From contig CAMXCT020001822.1 in NCBI GenBank assembly GCA_947184155.2, positions 62,001 through 126,000 of the forward strand: a stretch of 64,000 bases of DNA. Direction: 5' to 3'. Shown here piece after piece: positions 12,658-24,110 of this stretch. The DNA is from Cladocopium goreaui. Its lineage: Eukaryota; Sar; Dinophyceae; Suessiales; Symbiodiniaceae. How positions within the stretch are numbered: position 1 is the stretch's first letter; each line of letters starts with the position of its first letter. Position numbers and translations under genes: made by a program. The notes below the pieces were generated by a model, which worked only from the letters and a program-made list of their open reading frames with translations, ran no database searches and was not told the origin of the DNA.

Positions 12658-13936
12658 CCCTTCGAGATGGTCGCCTTTTGTCGCTGGCTTAATCTGTCGC
12701 CAAAGCCGGACATCTTGAACAAAGTGTTGTTCAACCTTGGATCAAAGGTGCTGATGATGATGGTAGCGGTTTATTAATGGTTATTAATGCTTATTAATGG
12801 TTATTGATGGTTATTGATGGTTATTGATGATGATGATGATGATGATCATGATGATCATGATGATCATGATGATCATGATGATCATGATGATCATGATGAT
12901 GACGATTTTTTTGGAGGAAACCTCAAACTTAATATCAAGACGACTTGTTGCAGAAACTCAAAACTGCAAAAAATGTCAACCGAGCCTCAGGCGGTGAAAA
13001 TAACTGCAGTTCGAGAAATGAGCAATTTGAGCCAGAACCGAGTCACAGCGGTGAGCTCCAACCTGGGGATAGAGCCTCATTCACCCATAGCCGCCATAGC
13101 CGCCATAGCCGCCATGGCCATATTATATCATATTATAATATATTATATACACAAAATTGCTCAGTCAAGGAAAGACATGGATGTCATGACATGAAAGGAT
13201 TGGTGACCTTTCACAACCAGTTTGATCCTCCACAGCACACAATCCTTTCATGTACAGCTCTATCATGTGCATCCTAAAGTAACTGTGAAGCAGTCATGAA
13301 GAATCCTTCCGTTTGGGTCAAAAAATAATTCAATGGCTCCTCATCCAACAAGAACCTTAAGTCAATGATTTCAAACTGCACCAGCAAAATGGGTAGTTCC
13401 CATTATATTCCCATTGCCTTGATTTCTGATCTGTCAGATCCGGGGCGGGCATCATTTTCACCTAGTTCCAGGCGGATTGCTGCATTATCTGCACCTGGGA
13501 CAGAGAAACTACTCCGTGGATGACTGCATGGCCAAAATGAAAAGAACTCACTAGAAATTCTTCTGGAAGTATCAAAATGGATGTTTCTCAGCAAAAAATA
13601 AATATATATATATATTATGTCATATCGGGTCGTACAGCATGTTTTGAATCATCAGTTTGCATGGCAACACCCCCACCCCACCCCCAAAAGACGCATTTGT
13701 TGCGGCGCGTTTTGTCCCAGGGGCATTGCGACCGTGACACAGCACTCCCACCAAACCCCGCAGCACCTCAGATTTCGTGTGGTTGGCTGAGGTTGGCTGG
13801 GCATAAGGTATTTATACCATTGATCTTCACGTGAAAAATGGGGGAAAAATGGGGTTACCCGGCTTGGTTTTCGATCATATTCAAACCACCAGTGGGGAAA
13901 AAAACAAAAACACATCAACTAAGTTGGCATGAGCAT
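12658..13936. other. Intergenic region between importin-alpha and the 13.9-17.4 kb gene
   Basis: Holds the GAT microsatellite and otherwise no exon I can support. On the minus strand, segments at about 13.4-13.5 kb and 13.65-13.8 kb are open and follow AG dinucleotides, but no phase or family confirms them. The promoter and trans-splice acceptor of the importin-alpha gene should lie in this interval. Confidence 0.5.
12767..12903. repeat. GGTTATTGAT / GATGATCAT microsatellite
   Basis: TTATTAATGG and TTATTGATGG units grade into pure GAT and then GATGATCAT repeats. It lies just upstream of the importin-alpha gene, on the 5' side of its candidate first exon. Confidence 0.9.
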
Positions 13937-16900
13937 TCAAGCTGAGACTGTGGCCAACGCACTACCCAGGCGCACCTGAAACGAAACTGCCAGGATGATC
14001 AGCAGTTGAAACTGATTGAAACACCTGGAGATATCTGGAGATATCTGGAGATGTGAAGCATAGGAAACATACTGCAGCATACGTGCTTGAAACATCTTGA
14101 AACGTGATGATCTCTGCATTTAGCATCTTCTAGCCACCAGTTTCTTGGCCATGGATGTCCATGGCATGGAATGACTCAAGGCATCAGCAAACTCTGCAAT
14201 CATGGTTTGAACATCTGTTTCTCTGCAACTTGAGATCTTCCACAGAAGTTTGTTGTTCACTTCAATATCTTTGCTATCTTTGCTGTTCATCAGATCTTTG
14301 TTGGTCATGAGTCATGGTCCTCATGGTTTCTTTCCTCCATCAACTCAGTTTCCAACTGGGAGAAAGCCATCATCAAACTCCAGGGATAGCCTGAAATCTC
14401 CGATGATCCTCTATTTTTTGAAGCTGGGACTGGGACCATGGGACCAACATCTCCTGATTTGGATGGGATTTGGATGGATTTGGATCATCTTTGCAGCACT
14501 TCCAGATCATCAAAACGAAAGTTTGGAGGACTTTCATGGACTTTGACCTCAACTTCTAGAAATTCAACGAACAGCAAAACATAGCAAAACCATCCAAAAT
14601 TTAGGTGATTCGAGACACTTTCAGCCGAAGGTACAGGGGCTTTGAGGTGGAGTCTAACGGGGCCTCACCTCAGAAGTTCTGTTTTCAGATTGGCAGCAGG
14701 GTGGAACGGGACACAGCTAAATGATAACTAAGAACATCCTGCATCTAAATCTATATAAATCTATCATAACAATATATAAATAAGATATCTAAATCATATT
14801 AGAATATATCAGAAGAGCATGCAAAACTATAAGGATCTATAAGGATCTAAAAGATCTAAAAGGCCATCAACTGCCGAGAAGACTATGATTGTTTTTGTTT
14901 GGTCTGGGTGCCAGTGAAGCCCAGTAGCTCAGAACAATACGACGCAGATCCTCCAAACAAAAGCCTTGCCTTTGGCGCGGACGCAAGTAGAAAAAACCGG
15001 GCACCACTGGACCCAAACCATGGCCGGAATTCATGTTGGCTCATGGATGTTGATAGATGTTGATGGGATGCTCACGGATGTTCACAGCATTTCAGGTTGT
15101 TGAAGTTCCCTTCTTCTCAACATTTCTCAGCAAACATTTCTTCCTATTAAGAATCGGCTATGAGTGCGGCTACAACTTAGCTCGAGACATTCCAAAGAAC
15201 ACGGCCGGGATCTAAGTCATAGAAACATATAGAAACTGCAACTGCTTCAACTGCACCCACGTTGTGTCAGTCATAGCTGTCATAACTGTCAACTCGCTAC
15301 TCTGAACTGTGGCTGGGGCAGAGGAGTCGGGTTCCAAGACGTAGAGATACCTCGAAGTTGGTCACGTGAACGTCTCAGGTGGATGGTGTGATTTAAACAT
15401 CAATTTACCCTGTATTTCATCGAAAAAAAAAACATCGCCATTTTGGGGTATCCTAACCGAAAGATTGCGATACTGCACCGTGTGTCTCAGTGTGTCTCAG
15501 TGTGGTGTTTGATGATTAAAGCACCGGGGCCATCATTCCATTGTGCAGAATTCTGCGGATGTGTTTTGTGTGGAAATCCGGTTCTTGGAAACATCTGGTT
15601 GATGGAAACAGAAAAACCATTTCTTGGCGAAGAAAACCGGGAAAACATCTCCAGTTGCTGCAAATCCCACTAGCAAAGCCGGTCTTCCACGATCATCATG
15701 AAACATGAGCTCACATCGATCATGCTGCAGGTTTGCCTCACAAAAGTGCTAGCAATATTCTACGGCCCGTTGCCAGTTTGGAACAGATTCACCAGTCGAT
15801 CAAAACTCCCAACAACCACAGGCATCTGAGTCTCAGAACGGCGAAGAACTTGAGTCTAAACCTCAAAGCACATCAACTGGTGCAGAGCTGCGGTCCTTCA
15901 ATCTTGAGTACCCCCGTATGAGTCCTCCAAAACAAGTATGATAAGTATGCAATACAATTATCTGTAGCAGCACTAAATCAGGGTTTCTTTGGGGTTCCAC
16001 TATTTAGTAATTAGGGGGAAGAAAGGATTACTTTAATATACTTAAATCATAAATCAAAATGTCAAATTGTACTGTTTCTTCTCCAACAAACCTGGAGGTT
16101 CCAAAAGGGACACTGCAGAAACTTCGCCACGTCATCACGTCATCACGTCATCCCGTGGCACCCAAACGACACACAGGTGGCCCCCACAGAGTTTTTTGGC
16201 ACAGAAGGTGCCAGCAGAGGCAATGGCCACATAGGCCTGGGAGGAGTCAGAGTTTTTTTGAGCAAAACAAAATCAGTTGGATATCATAACTAGTGGGATA
16301 TCCTGGGATATCCATGATATCCTCAAAAAATGATTGGGATATCACATGATATCACAATTGATGTTGTCGCAAGTGAACTTGGGTTGGGATCTTGGCAAAT
16401 AGGAGAACATCTTCCCAACAAAAGTAAACAATCGGTGCGGATATCCACAAAATCAAGGTATAACGGTATAACCAAACTGGTGGATACCCCATGGTTTGAA
16501 TAGTTGATGGTGAAAAGAAAAAGGTAATGTGGTAAACACAGTAATAAATGCAAACTTGTGAGTATTGTCTTCATTGATTAAATACAATATAATCGAAAAT
16601 TGGGCAGTAATTGGGATACTGCACAGCTTTTTCAGGTCTTGACTCGGAAGGATTAGGATATGGCTTTGCCGGAAATATTGCAAAACCCTCTGAATCTGTT
16701 GAATCATCATGTTCTCCATGATTACAACTGACATTTTTGGAGAAATCATCATTTCTCAACCATTTTTGGTCGTGAGTCGTTTCCCACAGCTAAGACTTGG
16801 ACTGGTAGACCTTCCTGTTCCAAAACCTCTTGGACCTGGCAGAAATCGCTGAAATCGATCTGTTGAATCGTGAATCACCACGAAATCATCCAACCATCCA

Positions 16901-17435
16901 AAATCCATCCAAAATCAAAACCCATCCAAAATCCATGCAAAATGGTTCCCAAATACAAAAAACATCATAAAACAACTCACCTTCCCCAGTGTTTTCCGTG
17001 ATTTTGTGGAAAGTCATCATCGTGATTCTCTCCTCCTCCACCGTCGGCTGGCGAAAGATGGCGGGTACATCCTCATCCACGGGCTGTGCGCTTGGCTGAG
17101 GCACCTCAAGCAATGGCACGGATGATCGAATCATGTACCAACTAGAAAATATGGGATTTTAATATTATAACTTAATATAATGATATAGTGATATATAATT
17201 GATGTGAAATAAATTCGGACTAGACATTAACCAATTAGAATCAATTAGAACATGACCCACTATGACCCACTTCAAAAAGATAAAAAAATGCCCATGGCAT
17301 CCCATGGCATCCCATGGCCCAACGCGTTGCCAGCCACGCCTCTGGCATCGCGTGTACCTCCGTGGCCTCCGTGGCTTCCGGCGCCGCGAAGCGCGCCTCG
17401 GGGACGAAGATGCTGTCCATGGTCTCAGCAAAGGC
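13937..17435 (-). CDS. Unrecognised multi-exon protein gene (C-terminal part resolved)
   Basis: I do not recognise the family. Exons that join in phase (minus strand): 15870-15902, 15680-15724, 15298-15350, 14970-15006, 14669-14716, 14379-14390 (12 nt), 14138-14222, 13937-13975 with stop. The reading runs through IVED, YLYVLEPDSSAPATVQS, VPGFFYLRPRQ, FHPAANLKTELL, RLSLEETDVQTMIAEF, SMPWTSMAKKL and ends LGSALATVSA. Further upstream, 17358-17435 (AETMDSIFVPEARF) joins 16981-17104 (VDEDVPAIFRQPTVEEE, donor GTGAGT). Exons 16791-16835 and 16162-16236 are open in more than one frame, so the middle is uncertain. It runs in the same direction as the importin-alpha gene. Exons at 21.35-21.60 kb may be its upstream part. 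No signal peptide or membrane segment stands out. Confidence 0.65.
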
Positions 17436-17999
17436 CTGTCACGGCTTTTCCAATGGTTTTTTGTTGGATTTTTTCCAGATCATTGAGCATCAAAATGCAT
17501 CAAATATATTGAAGTTGATATCATTCAAATAATTCAAATTGCTTTCTATTGTTTTATTTGTTTTTCATTATCAAAGATTGAGGGAGTTCCCTATGTTTTT
17601 TTTCCCCCTCCACCAATTCCAGGTACAAGCGTCATTGTTGGAAAATGGTGAAAACCAAATATGGTTTTGCCATGGAAAATATGGAAAAACATGTGGAAAC
17701 CCATGGTTTTCCTCCAGAGTTCCCAAGTTGGCCTGCCAGCTATGGGCTAAACCTTTGCTCGCACCGTTCAGCCGGGAATTTAGCCATGAATTGGCCATGG
17801 GCCTTGCCGCCGGAATTCACGACTTCACGACTGGACGATTGGTTCAAAAGCTACAGGAAAATCATATGAAACCATGGTGTTTTCTTGCAACAGTGACCAC
17901 AGTGTAGGGCTTTCCTGCGATTTTTTCCTCAAACCAATCTCTTAGCCCGGAGATCGTTTTGATTCTGACAAAAATTTGGGCACAACAAGAAAATCCCAA

Positions 18000-20900
18000 A
18001 GCATATCGTGTGTGAATCTTATGAATGCCTCAGTGCACGCTCATCAATGCAATTGTATCATTCAAGAAGTCGCTTGCAAGGCTCAAGGCCTATTCATCTG
18101 TGGCAAGTCTTGAAAGACGTCAACTATGCAGGTGTTGTTCAGGCACCACCAACAATGTCTCAAGCACATCGCTTGTGAATCTTATGAATGCCTCAGTGCA
18201 CGCTCATCAATGCAATTGCGTCATTCAAAAAGTCGCTTGCAAGGCTCAAGGCCTATTCATCCGCGGCAAGTCTTGAAAGACGTCAACCATGCAGGTGTTG
18301 TTCAGGCACCACCAACAATGTCTCAAGCACATCGCTTGTGAATCTTATGAATGCCTCAGTGCACGCTCATCAATGCAATTGCGTCATTCAAAAAGTCGCT
18401 TGCAAGGCTCAAGGCCTATTCATCCGCGGCAAGTCTTGAAAGACGTCAACCATGCAGGTGTTGTTCAGGCACCACCAACAATGTCTCAAGCACATCGCTT
18501 GTGAATCTTATGAATGCCTCAGTGCACGCTCATCAATGCAATTGCGTCATTCAAAAAGTCGCTTGCAAGGCTCAAGGCCTATTCATCCGCGGCAAGTCTT
18601 GCAAGACATCAAACATGCAAGTGTTGTTCAGGCACCACAACAAAGTCTCAAGCACATCGCTTGTGAATCTTATGAATGCCTCAGTGCACGCTCATCAATG
18701 CAATTGCGTCATTCAAAAAGTCGCTTGCAAGGCTCAAGGCTTATTCATCCGCGGCAAGTCTTGAAAGACGTCAACCATGCAGGTGTTGTTCAGGCACCAC
18801 CAACAATGTTTCAAGCACATCGCTTGTGAATCTTATGAATGCCCCAGTGCACGCTCATCAATGCAATTGCGTCATTCAAAAAGTCGCTTGCAAGGCTCAA
18901 GGCCTATTCATCCGCGGCAAGTCTTGAAAGACGTCAACTATGCAGGTGTTGTTCAGGCACCACCAACAATGTCTCAAGCACATCGCTTGTGAATCTTATG
19001 ATTGCCTCAGTGCACGCTCATCAATGCAATTGCGTCATTCAAAAAGTCGCTTGCAAGGCTCAAGGCCTATTCATCCGCGGCAAGTCTTGAAAGACGTCAA
19101 CCATGCAGGTGTTGTTCAGGCACCACCAACAATGTTTCAAGCACATCGCTTGTGAATCTTATGAATGCCTCAGTGCACGCTCATCAATGCAATTGCGTCA
19201 TTCAAGAAGTCGCTTGCAAGGCTCAAGGCCTATTCATCCGCGGCAAGTCTTGAAAGACGTCAACTATGCAGGTGTTGTTCAGGCACCACCAACAATGTCT
19301 CAAGCACATCGCTTGTGAATCAGTGCACGCTCATCAATGCAATTGCGTCATCAGTCGCTTGCACGCTTCATCAATGTCAAGACATTGCAGTCATCGCTCC
19401 TCAGTGCACGCTCAAATGCAATTGCGTCATTGTCAAGGCTCAAGGCCTATTCATCCGCGGCAAGTCTTGAAAGACGTCAACCATGCAGGTGTTGTTCAGG
19501 CACCACAAACAATGTTCAAGCACATCGCTTGTGAATCTTATGAATGCCCCAGTGCACGCTCATCAATGCAATTGCGTCATTCAAAAAGTCGCTTGCAAGG
19601 CTCAAGGCCTATTCATCCGCGGCAAGTCTTGAAAGACGTCAACTATGCAGGTGTTGTTCAGGCACCACCAACAATGTCTCAAGCACATCGCTTGTGAATC
19701 TTATGAATGCCTCAGTGCACGCTCATCAATGCAATTGCGTCATTCAAAAAGTCGCTTGCAAGGCTCAAGGCCTATTCATCCGCGGCAAGTCTTGAAAGAC
19801 GTCAACCATGCAGGTGTTGTTCAGGCACCACCAACAATGTTTCAAGCACATCGTTTGTGAATCTTATGAATGCCTCAGTGCACGCTCATCAATGCAATTG
19901 CGTCATTCAAAAAGTCGCTTGCAAGGCTCAAGGCCTATTCATCCGCGGCAAGTCTTGAAAGACGTCAACCATGCAGGTGTTGTTCAGGCACCACCAACAA
20001 TGTTTCAAGCACATCGCTTGTGAATCTTATGAATGCCCCAGTGCACGCTCATCAATGCAATTGCGTCATTCAAAAAGTCGCTTGCAAGGCTCAAGGCCTA
20101 TTCATCCGCGGCAAGTCTTGAAAGACGTCAACTATGCAGGTGTTGTTCAGGCACCACCAACAATGTCTCAAGCACATCGCTTGTGAATCTTATGAATGCC
20201 TCAGTGCACGCTCATCAATGCAATTGCGTCATTCAAAAAGTCGCTTGCAAGGCTCAAGGCCTATTCATCCGCGGCAAGTCTTGAAAGACGTCAACCATGC
20301 AGGTGTTGTTCAGGCACCACCAACAATGTTTCAAGCACATCGCTTGTGAATCTTATGAATGCCTCAGTGCACGCTCATCAATGCAATTGCGTCATTCAAG
20401 AAGTCGCTTGCAAGGCTCAAGGCCTATTCATCCGCGGCAAGTCTTGAAAGACGTCAACTATGCAGGTGTTGTTCAGGCACCACCAACAATGTCTCAAGCA
20501 TATCGCTTGTGAATCTTATGAATGCCTCAGTGCACGCTCATCAATGCAATTGCGTCATTCAAAAAGTCGCTTGCAAGGCTCAAGGCCTATTCATCCGCGG
20601 CAAGTCTTGCAAGACATCAAACATGCAAGTGTTGTTCAGGCACCACAACAAAGTCTCAAGCACATCGCTTGTGAATCTTATGAATGCCTCAGTGCACGCT
20701 CATCAATGCAATTGCGTCATTCAAAAAGTCGCTTGCAAGGCTCAAGGCTTATTCATCCGCGGCAAGTCTTGAAAGACGTCAACCATGCAGGTGTTGTTCA
20801 GGCACCACCAACAATGTTTCAAGCACATCGCTTGTGAATCTTATGAATGCCCCAGTGCACGCTCATCAATGCAATTGCGTCATTCAAAAAGTCGCTTGCA

Positions 20901-21290
20901 AGGCTCAAGGCCTATTCATCCGCGGCAAGTCTTGAAAGACGTCAACTATGCAGGTGTTGTTCAGGCACCACCAACAATGTCTCAAGCACATCGCTTGTGA
21001 ATCTTATGAATGCCTCAGTGCACGCTCATCAATGCAATTGCGTCATTCAAAAAGTCGCTTGCAAGGCTCAAGGCCTATTCATCCGCGGCAAGTCTTGAAA
21101 GACGTCAACCATGCAGGTGTTGTTCAGGCACCACCAACAATGTTTCAAGCACATCGTTTGTGAATCTTATGAATGCCTCAGTGCACGCTCATCAATGCAA
21201 TTGCGTCATTCAAAAAGTCGCTTGCAAGGCTCAAGGCCTATTCATCTGTGGCAATTCTTGCAAGACGTCAAACATGCAAGTTTTTCAGGC
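18000..21290. repeat. 163-bp satellite array, about 20 units
   Basis: Head-to-tail units of 163 bp (a 161-bp variant occurs twice) containing CAGTGCACGCTCATCAATGC, AAGTCGCTTGCAAGGCTCAA and CAGGTGTTGTTCAGGCACCA. Stretches about 2,008 bp apart share the same series of variant units, so there is a higher-order repeat. One unit near 19,318-19,470 is internally scrambled and shortened. The first and last units share the variant ATTCATCTGTGGCAA where inner units have ATTCATCCGCGGCAA. The unit lacks stops in parts of two plus frames, which yields 71-155-codon ORFs; 163 is not a multiple of 3, so I do not call these genes. Confidence 0.97.
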
Positions 21291-21350
21291 GGGATCGGAT
21301 AATATCCTTCCATGTGCATGGACAATCATTATATATCATCATGAACCAGC

Positions 21351-21603
21351 CTCAAAGCTTCCTCTGGCTGAGGCTCACCTACCAAGATTCATGCGAGAAA
21401 AAGTCTCCAAAACCAACAACCATTTGGAAAAAACATCTAAAGATACAAAAATTTCCAGAAATGTTATTCTAATATAATCATCAATAGAGAATCAATGTCC
21501 AGAGATAATCTATTGATAATATATCAAATTTGATAATACCTGTTCCTTTCCATGTCCGAATCCATGCTTTGTCCCGCTGGATCACCGCACCTGGTGCACC
21601 AGC
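21351..21603 (-). CDS. Two in-phase exons of an unrecognised gene
   Basis: Exon 21540-21603 encodes AGAPGAVIQRDKAWIRTWKGT. It has an AG acceptor after a run reading upstream as FLIRAAGQ and a GT donor (gtatta). Exon 21351-21378 starts after a CAG/TAG-type acceptor, continues the phase and encodes GEPQPEEAL before a GC donor. Both lie on the minus strand, immediately upstream of the 163-bp satellite. If they belong to the gene at 13.9-17.4 kb, the satellite sits in an intron; that is an inference. The family is not recognised. Confidence 0.55.
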
Positions 21604-21701
21604 CTGTCCCGCAGCTCGGATCAGGAAATCATGGGATTTTCTTGGGGATTTTAGAGTTGCTTAACGGAATGTTCATGGGATAAATGAAGATTTAATGGGA
21701 C

Positions 21702-21747
21702 ATCGAAGGAAGTTTAGAAGTCAAGCTTCCGACAATATGGACAGATG
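21702..21747. repeat. 46-bp dispersed hairpin sequence, copy 1
   Basis: ATCGAAGGAAGTTTAGAAGT followed by a CTTCC arm and GACAATATGGACAGATG. It is 44 of 46 identical to 49647-49692. The GGAAG/CTTCC arms are complementary. It lies at the edge of the repeat-rich region. Confidence 0.8.
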
Positions 21748-21959
21748 AAAATCAGAGATGGGAAGAGTCAGAGAGAAGAGAAGAGTAGAAGAGAGAAGAT
21801 CAGAGAAGAGAAAGAGTCAGAAGAAAGAAGATGCAGATGCGCGAAAAGGTAGGAAAGTCGCGAAACACTGTGTTTTTCCAATGATTTGTGGCTCCGGAGG
21901 GTCAAAAAGTAGGCTCGCTAAAGCGGCGGGTGCGGAGCCATCTGGCCAGATGAGAGATG

Positions 21960-22236
21960 AAAAATTGCACGCCATTGTGGCGTGAAGCACATTTCAAGTC
22001 AAAATGTACAAAACACACCAGCTTCGGACCACTTTTGGAAGTTGAGATGTCGAAAAAGTGCACGCCGTTGTGGCGCGAAGCACATTTTCAAGTCAAAATG
22101 TTAAAAACACCAGGTGTTCGGACCACTTTTGGAAGTTGCGATGTCGAAAAAGTGCACGCCGCTGTGGCGCGAAGCACATTTCGAAGTCAAAGTGTACAAA
22201 ACACCACATGTTCGCGCCACTTTTGGACGTTCAGAT
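21960..22236. repeat. 93/94-bp tandem repeat, three copies
   Basis: GTGCACGCC(G/A)(T/C)TGTGGCG-GAAGCACATTT followed by AAGTCAAA(A/G)TGT and ACTTTTGGA(A/C)GTT recurs at about 21,967, 22,060 and 22,154. The units differ by substitutions of several percent, so they are older than the two large satellites. Confidence 0.85.
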
Positions 22237-22628
22237 GTCGTTTCGCGTGGCTGGCACAAGGAATTGTGCACTTTCTCAAAAGTGGGCAAAACGTGAGGGT
22301 TTTGTGGCATTTCCAAAAACGATGGCAGGCGTGGGACATTTGAAGAGGATCTGCAAAGATGTATTTTCCGTGGCAGGCGCAGCACAAGAGACATGTTCAT
22401 CAGAGCTGTTGGGAGGTCCGAGTGCTGATTTCCTGAGAGGGGTTGCATTTTGGAGCCTCAGATCTTCAGGTTTGCTGAGATGATTTTGCGTGACAGGTGC
22501 AGCACTTCGTATGACCCTGGCATCACTTTTTCGTGGCAGGCACAGTACTTTAGACAGGTGGAATGGAAAAATCGCAAAAGGCATTGGCACGAGGCTGCCA
22601 GCTCTGCACTTAACTTTCCATTTTTGAA

Positions 22629-22765
22629 GGAAGTCTCGCAGAATTCTTTCGTTTTTGATGTTTTCAACTTCGAAACATGAGGAAGTCTCGCAGAATTGCT
22701 TCGTTTTTGATGTTGTCAATTTTGAAACATGAAGAAGTCTCGCAGAATATCTTGGTCTTCAAGGT
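22629..22765. repeat. 52-bp tandem repeat, about 2.6 copies
   Basis: GAAGTCTCGCAGAAT plus TTCGTTTTTGATGTT and GAAACATGA recur with a 52-bp period at about 22,630, 22,682 and 22,734. Confidence 0.8.
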
Positions 22766-22769
22766 TGCA

Positions 22770-22908
22770 GATAGACAGGTAGATAGACAGACAGACAGAC
22801 AGAAAGAGAGAGAGAGAGAGATAGGTAGCTAGCTAGCTAGCTAGCTAGATAGATAGATAGATAGGTAAGTAGATGAAAGAGAGAGAGAGAGATAGATAGA
22901 GAGATAGA

Positions 22909-22945
<37 letters not shown>

Positions 22946-23105
22946 CTAGCTAGCTAGCTAGCTAGATAGATAGATAGGTAATTAGATGAAAGAGAGAGAG
23001 ATAGATAGAGAGATAGATTGATAAATAAATAAATAAATAGATAGATAGATAGATAGATACATAGATAGATCGGTACGTAGGTAGGTTGATAGTCAGAGAA
23101 AAAGA
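22770..23105. repeat. Compound GATA / GCTA / GAGA / AAGATA microsatellite
   Basis: Alternating runs of AGAC, GAGA, TAGC, GATA, AAGAT and AAAT repeats over about 335 bp. No coding capacity. Confidence 0.95.
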
Positions 23106-23229
23106 GAGAAAGAGAGGAGACCTCAACCACCTTTCGGTCCATCAGTGGGTTCGCTCTGCCATCTGTGATTCACAACAACCAACCTCTCCTATAGGTTTCC
23201 TATTTTTGAAGCTTCCGCCACCGCTTTGT

Positions 23230-24110
23230 GCGGTACTACTGGTAAATCAACTGATATCCGCCGACCCCGGCCGACGCAAGGGGGAGCGCGTAAGGGAAGA
23301 AGATGGAAATTAGGTGGTGTTTTGCTGTTTCGGAAGCGTTTCGAAACAGTAGGCCCAGCCATAATATTGTTTAGGCGATTCTGGGGGATTCGGCCGAAAC
23401 AGCTGGCCCAGCTACCGGAGATTCTGGGGGATTCGGCTGAAACAGTTGGCCCAGCTAGGATTCTCGAAGTAGGATCTAAACTAGGATCTAGATCTAGATC
23501 TAGGATTCTCTAGGATTTCAGCAGGGACGTTAGGCAGGTTTCTGTAATATTGTTTAGGCGATTCTAGGGATTCGGCCGAAACAGCTGGCCTAGCTACCGG
23601 AGATTCTGAGGGATTCGGCTGAAACGGCTGGCCCAGCTAGGATTCTCGAACTAGGACCAAAACTAGGATCTGGATCTAGATCTAGGATCTGGATCTAGAT
23701 CTAGGATTCTCTAGGATTTCAGAAGGGACGTTAGGTAGTTTTCTGCCGCGATTTTTCGTTATTTTCGGCACGAAATTAGGTGGTGTTTTGCTGTTTCGGA
23801 ACCGCTTCGAAACAGCAGGCCTAGCTGTAATATTGTTTAGGAGATTCTGGGGGATTCGGCCGAAGCAGCTGGCCTAGCAAGGATTCCCGAAGCCGCGATT
23901 TTTCGCTATTTTCGGCACGAAATTAGGTGGTGTTTTGCTGTTTCGGAACCGCTTCGAAACAGCAGGCCTAGCTGTAATATTGTTTAGGAGATTCTGGGGG
24001 ATTCGGCCGAAGCAGCTGGCCTAGCAAGGATTCCCGAACTAGGATCTAGATCTAGATCTAGGATAGATCTAGAGATCTAGATCTAGGATTCTCTAGGATT
24101 TCAGAAGGGA
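23230..24110. repeat. Repeat block A1: GATTCGGCCGAAACAGCTGG units and TAGATC runs
   Basis: Short, mutually similar segments GATTCTGGGGGATTCGGC + GAAACAGCTGGCCCAGCTA alternate with (TAGATC)n and TTTCAGAAGGGACGTTAGG. A 120-bp unit starting GCCGCGATTTTTCG is present twice. Nearly the same block recurs at 26474-27180 on the other side of the N gap. Confidence 0.85.

Noticed and set aside
14600-14720. Plus-strand reading RYRGFEVESNGASPQKF
   Set aside because: Open, but the minus strand has a clear acceptor and a GTGAGG donor bounding exon 14669-14716, which phases correctly with its neighbours.
18000-21290. CRISPR-like array
   Set aside because: Repeats are directly adjoining 163-bp units with no unique spacers, in a eukaryotic genome.
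18025-21477. Many overlapping ORFs of 71-155 codons on the plus strand
   Set aside because: They are all produced by the 163-bp satellite unit. The unit length is not a multiple of 3, so the frame changes every unit and the same peptide fragments recur in different frames.
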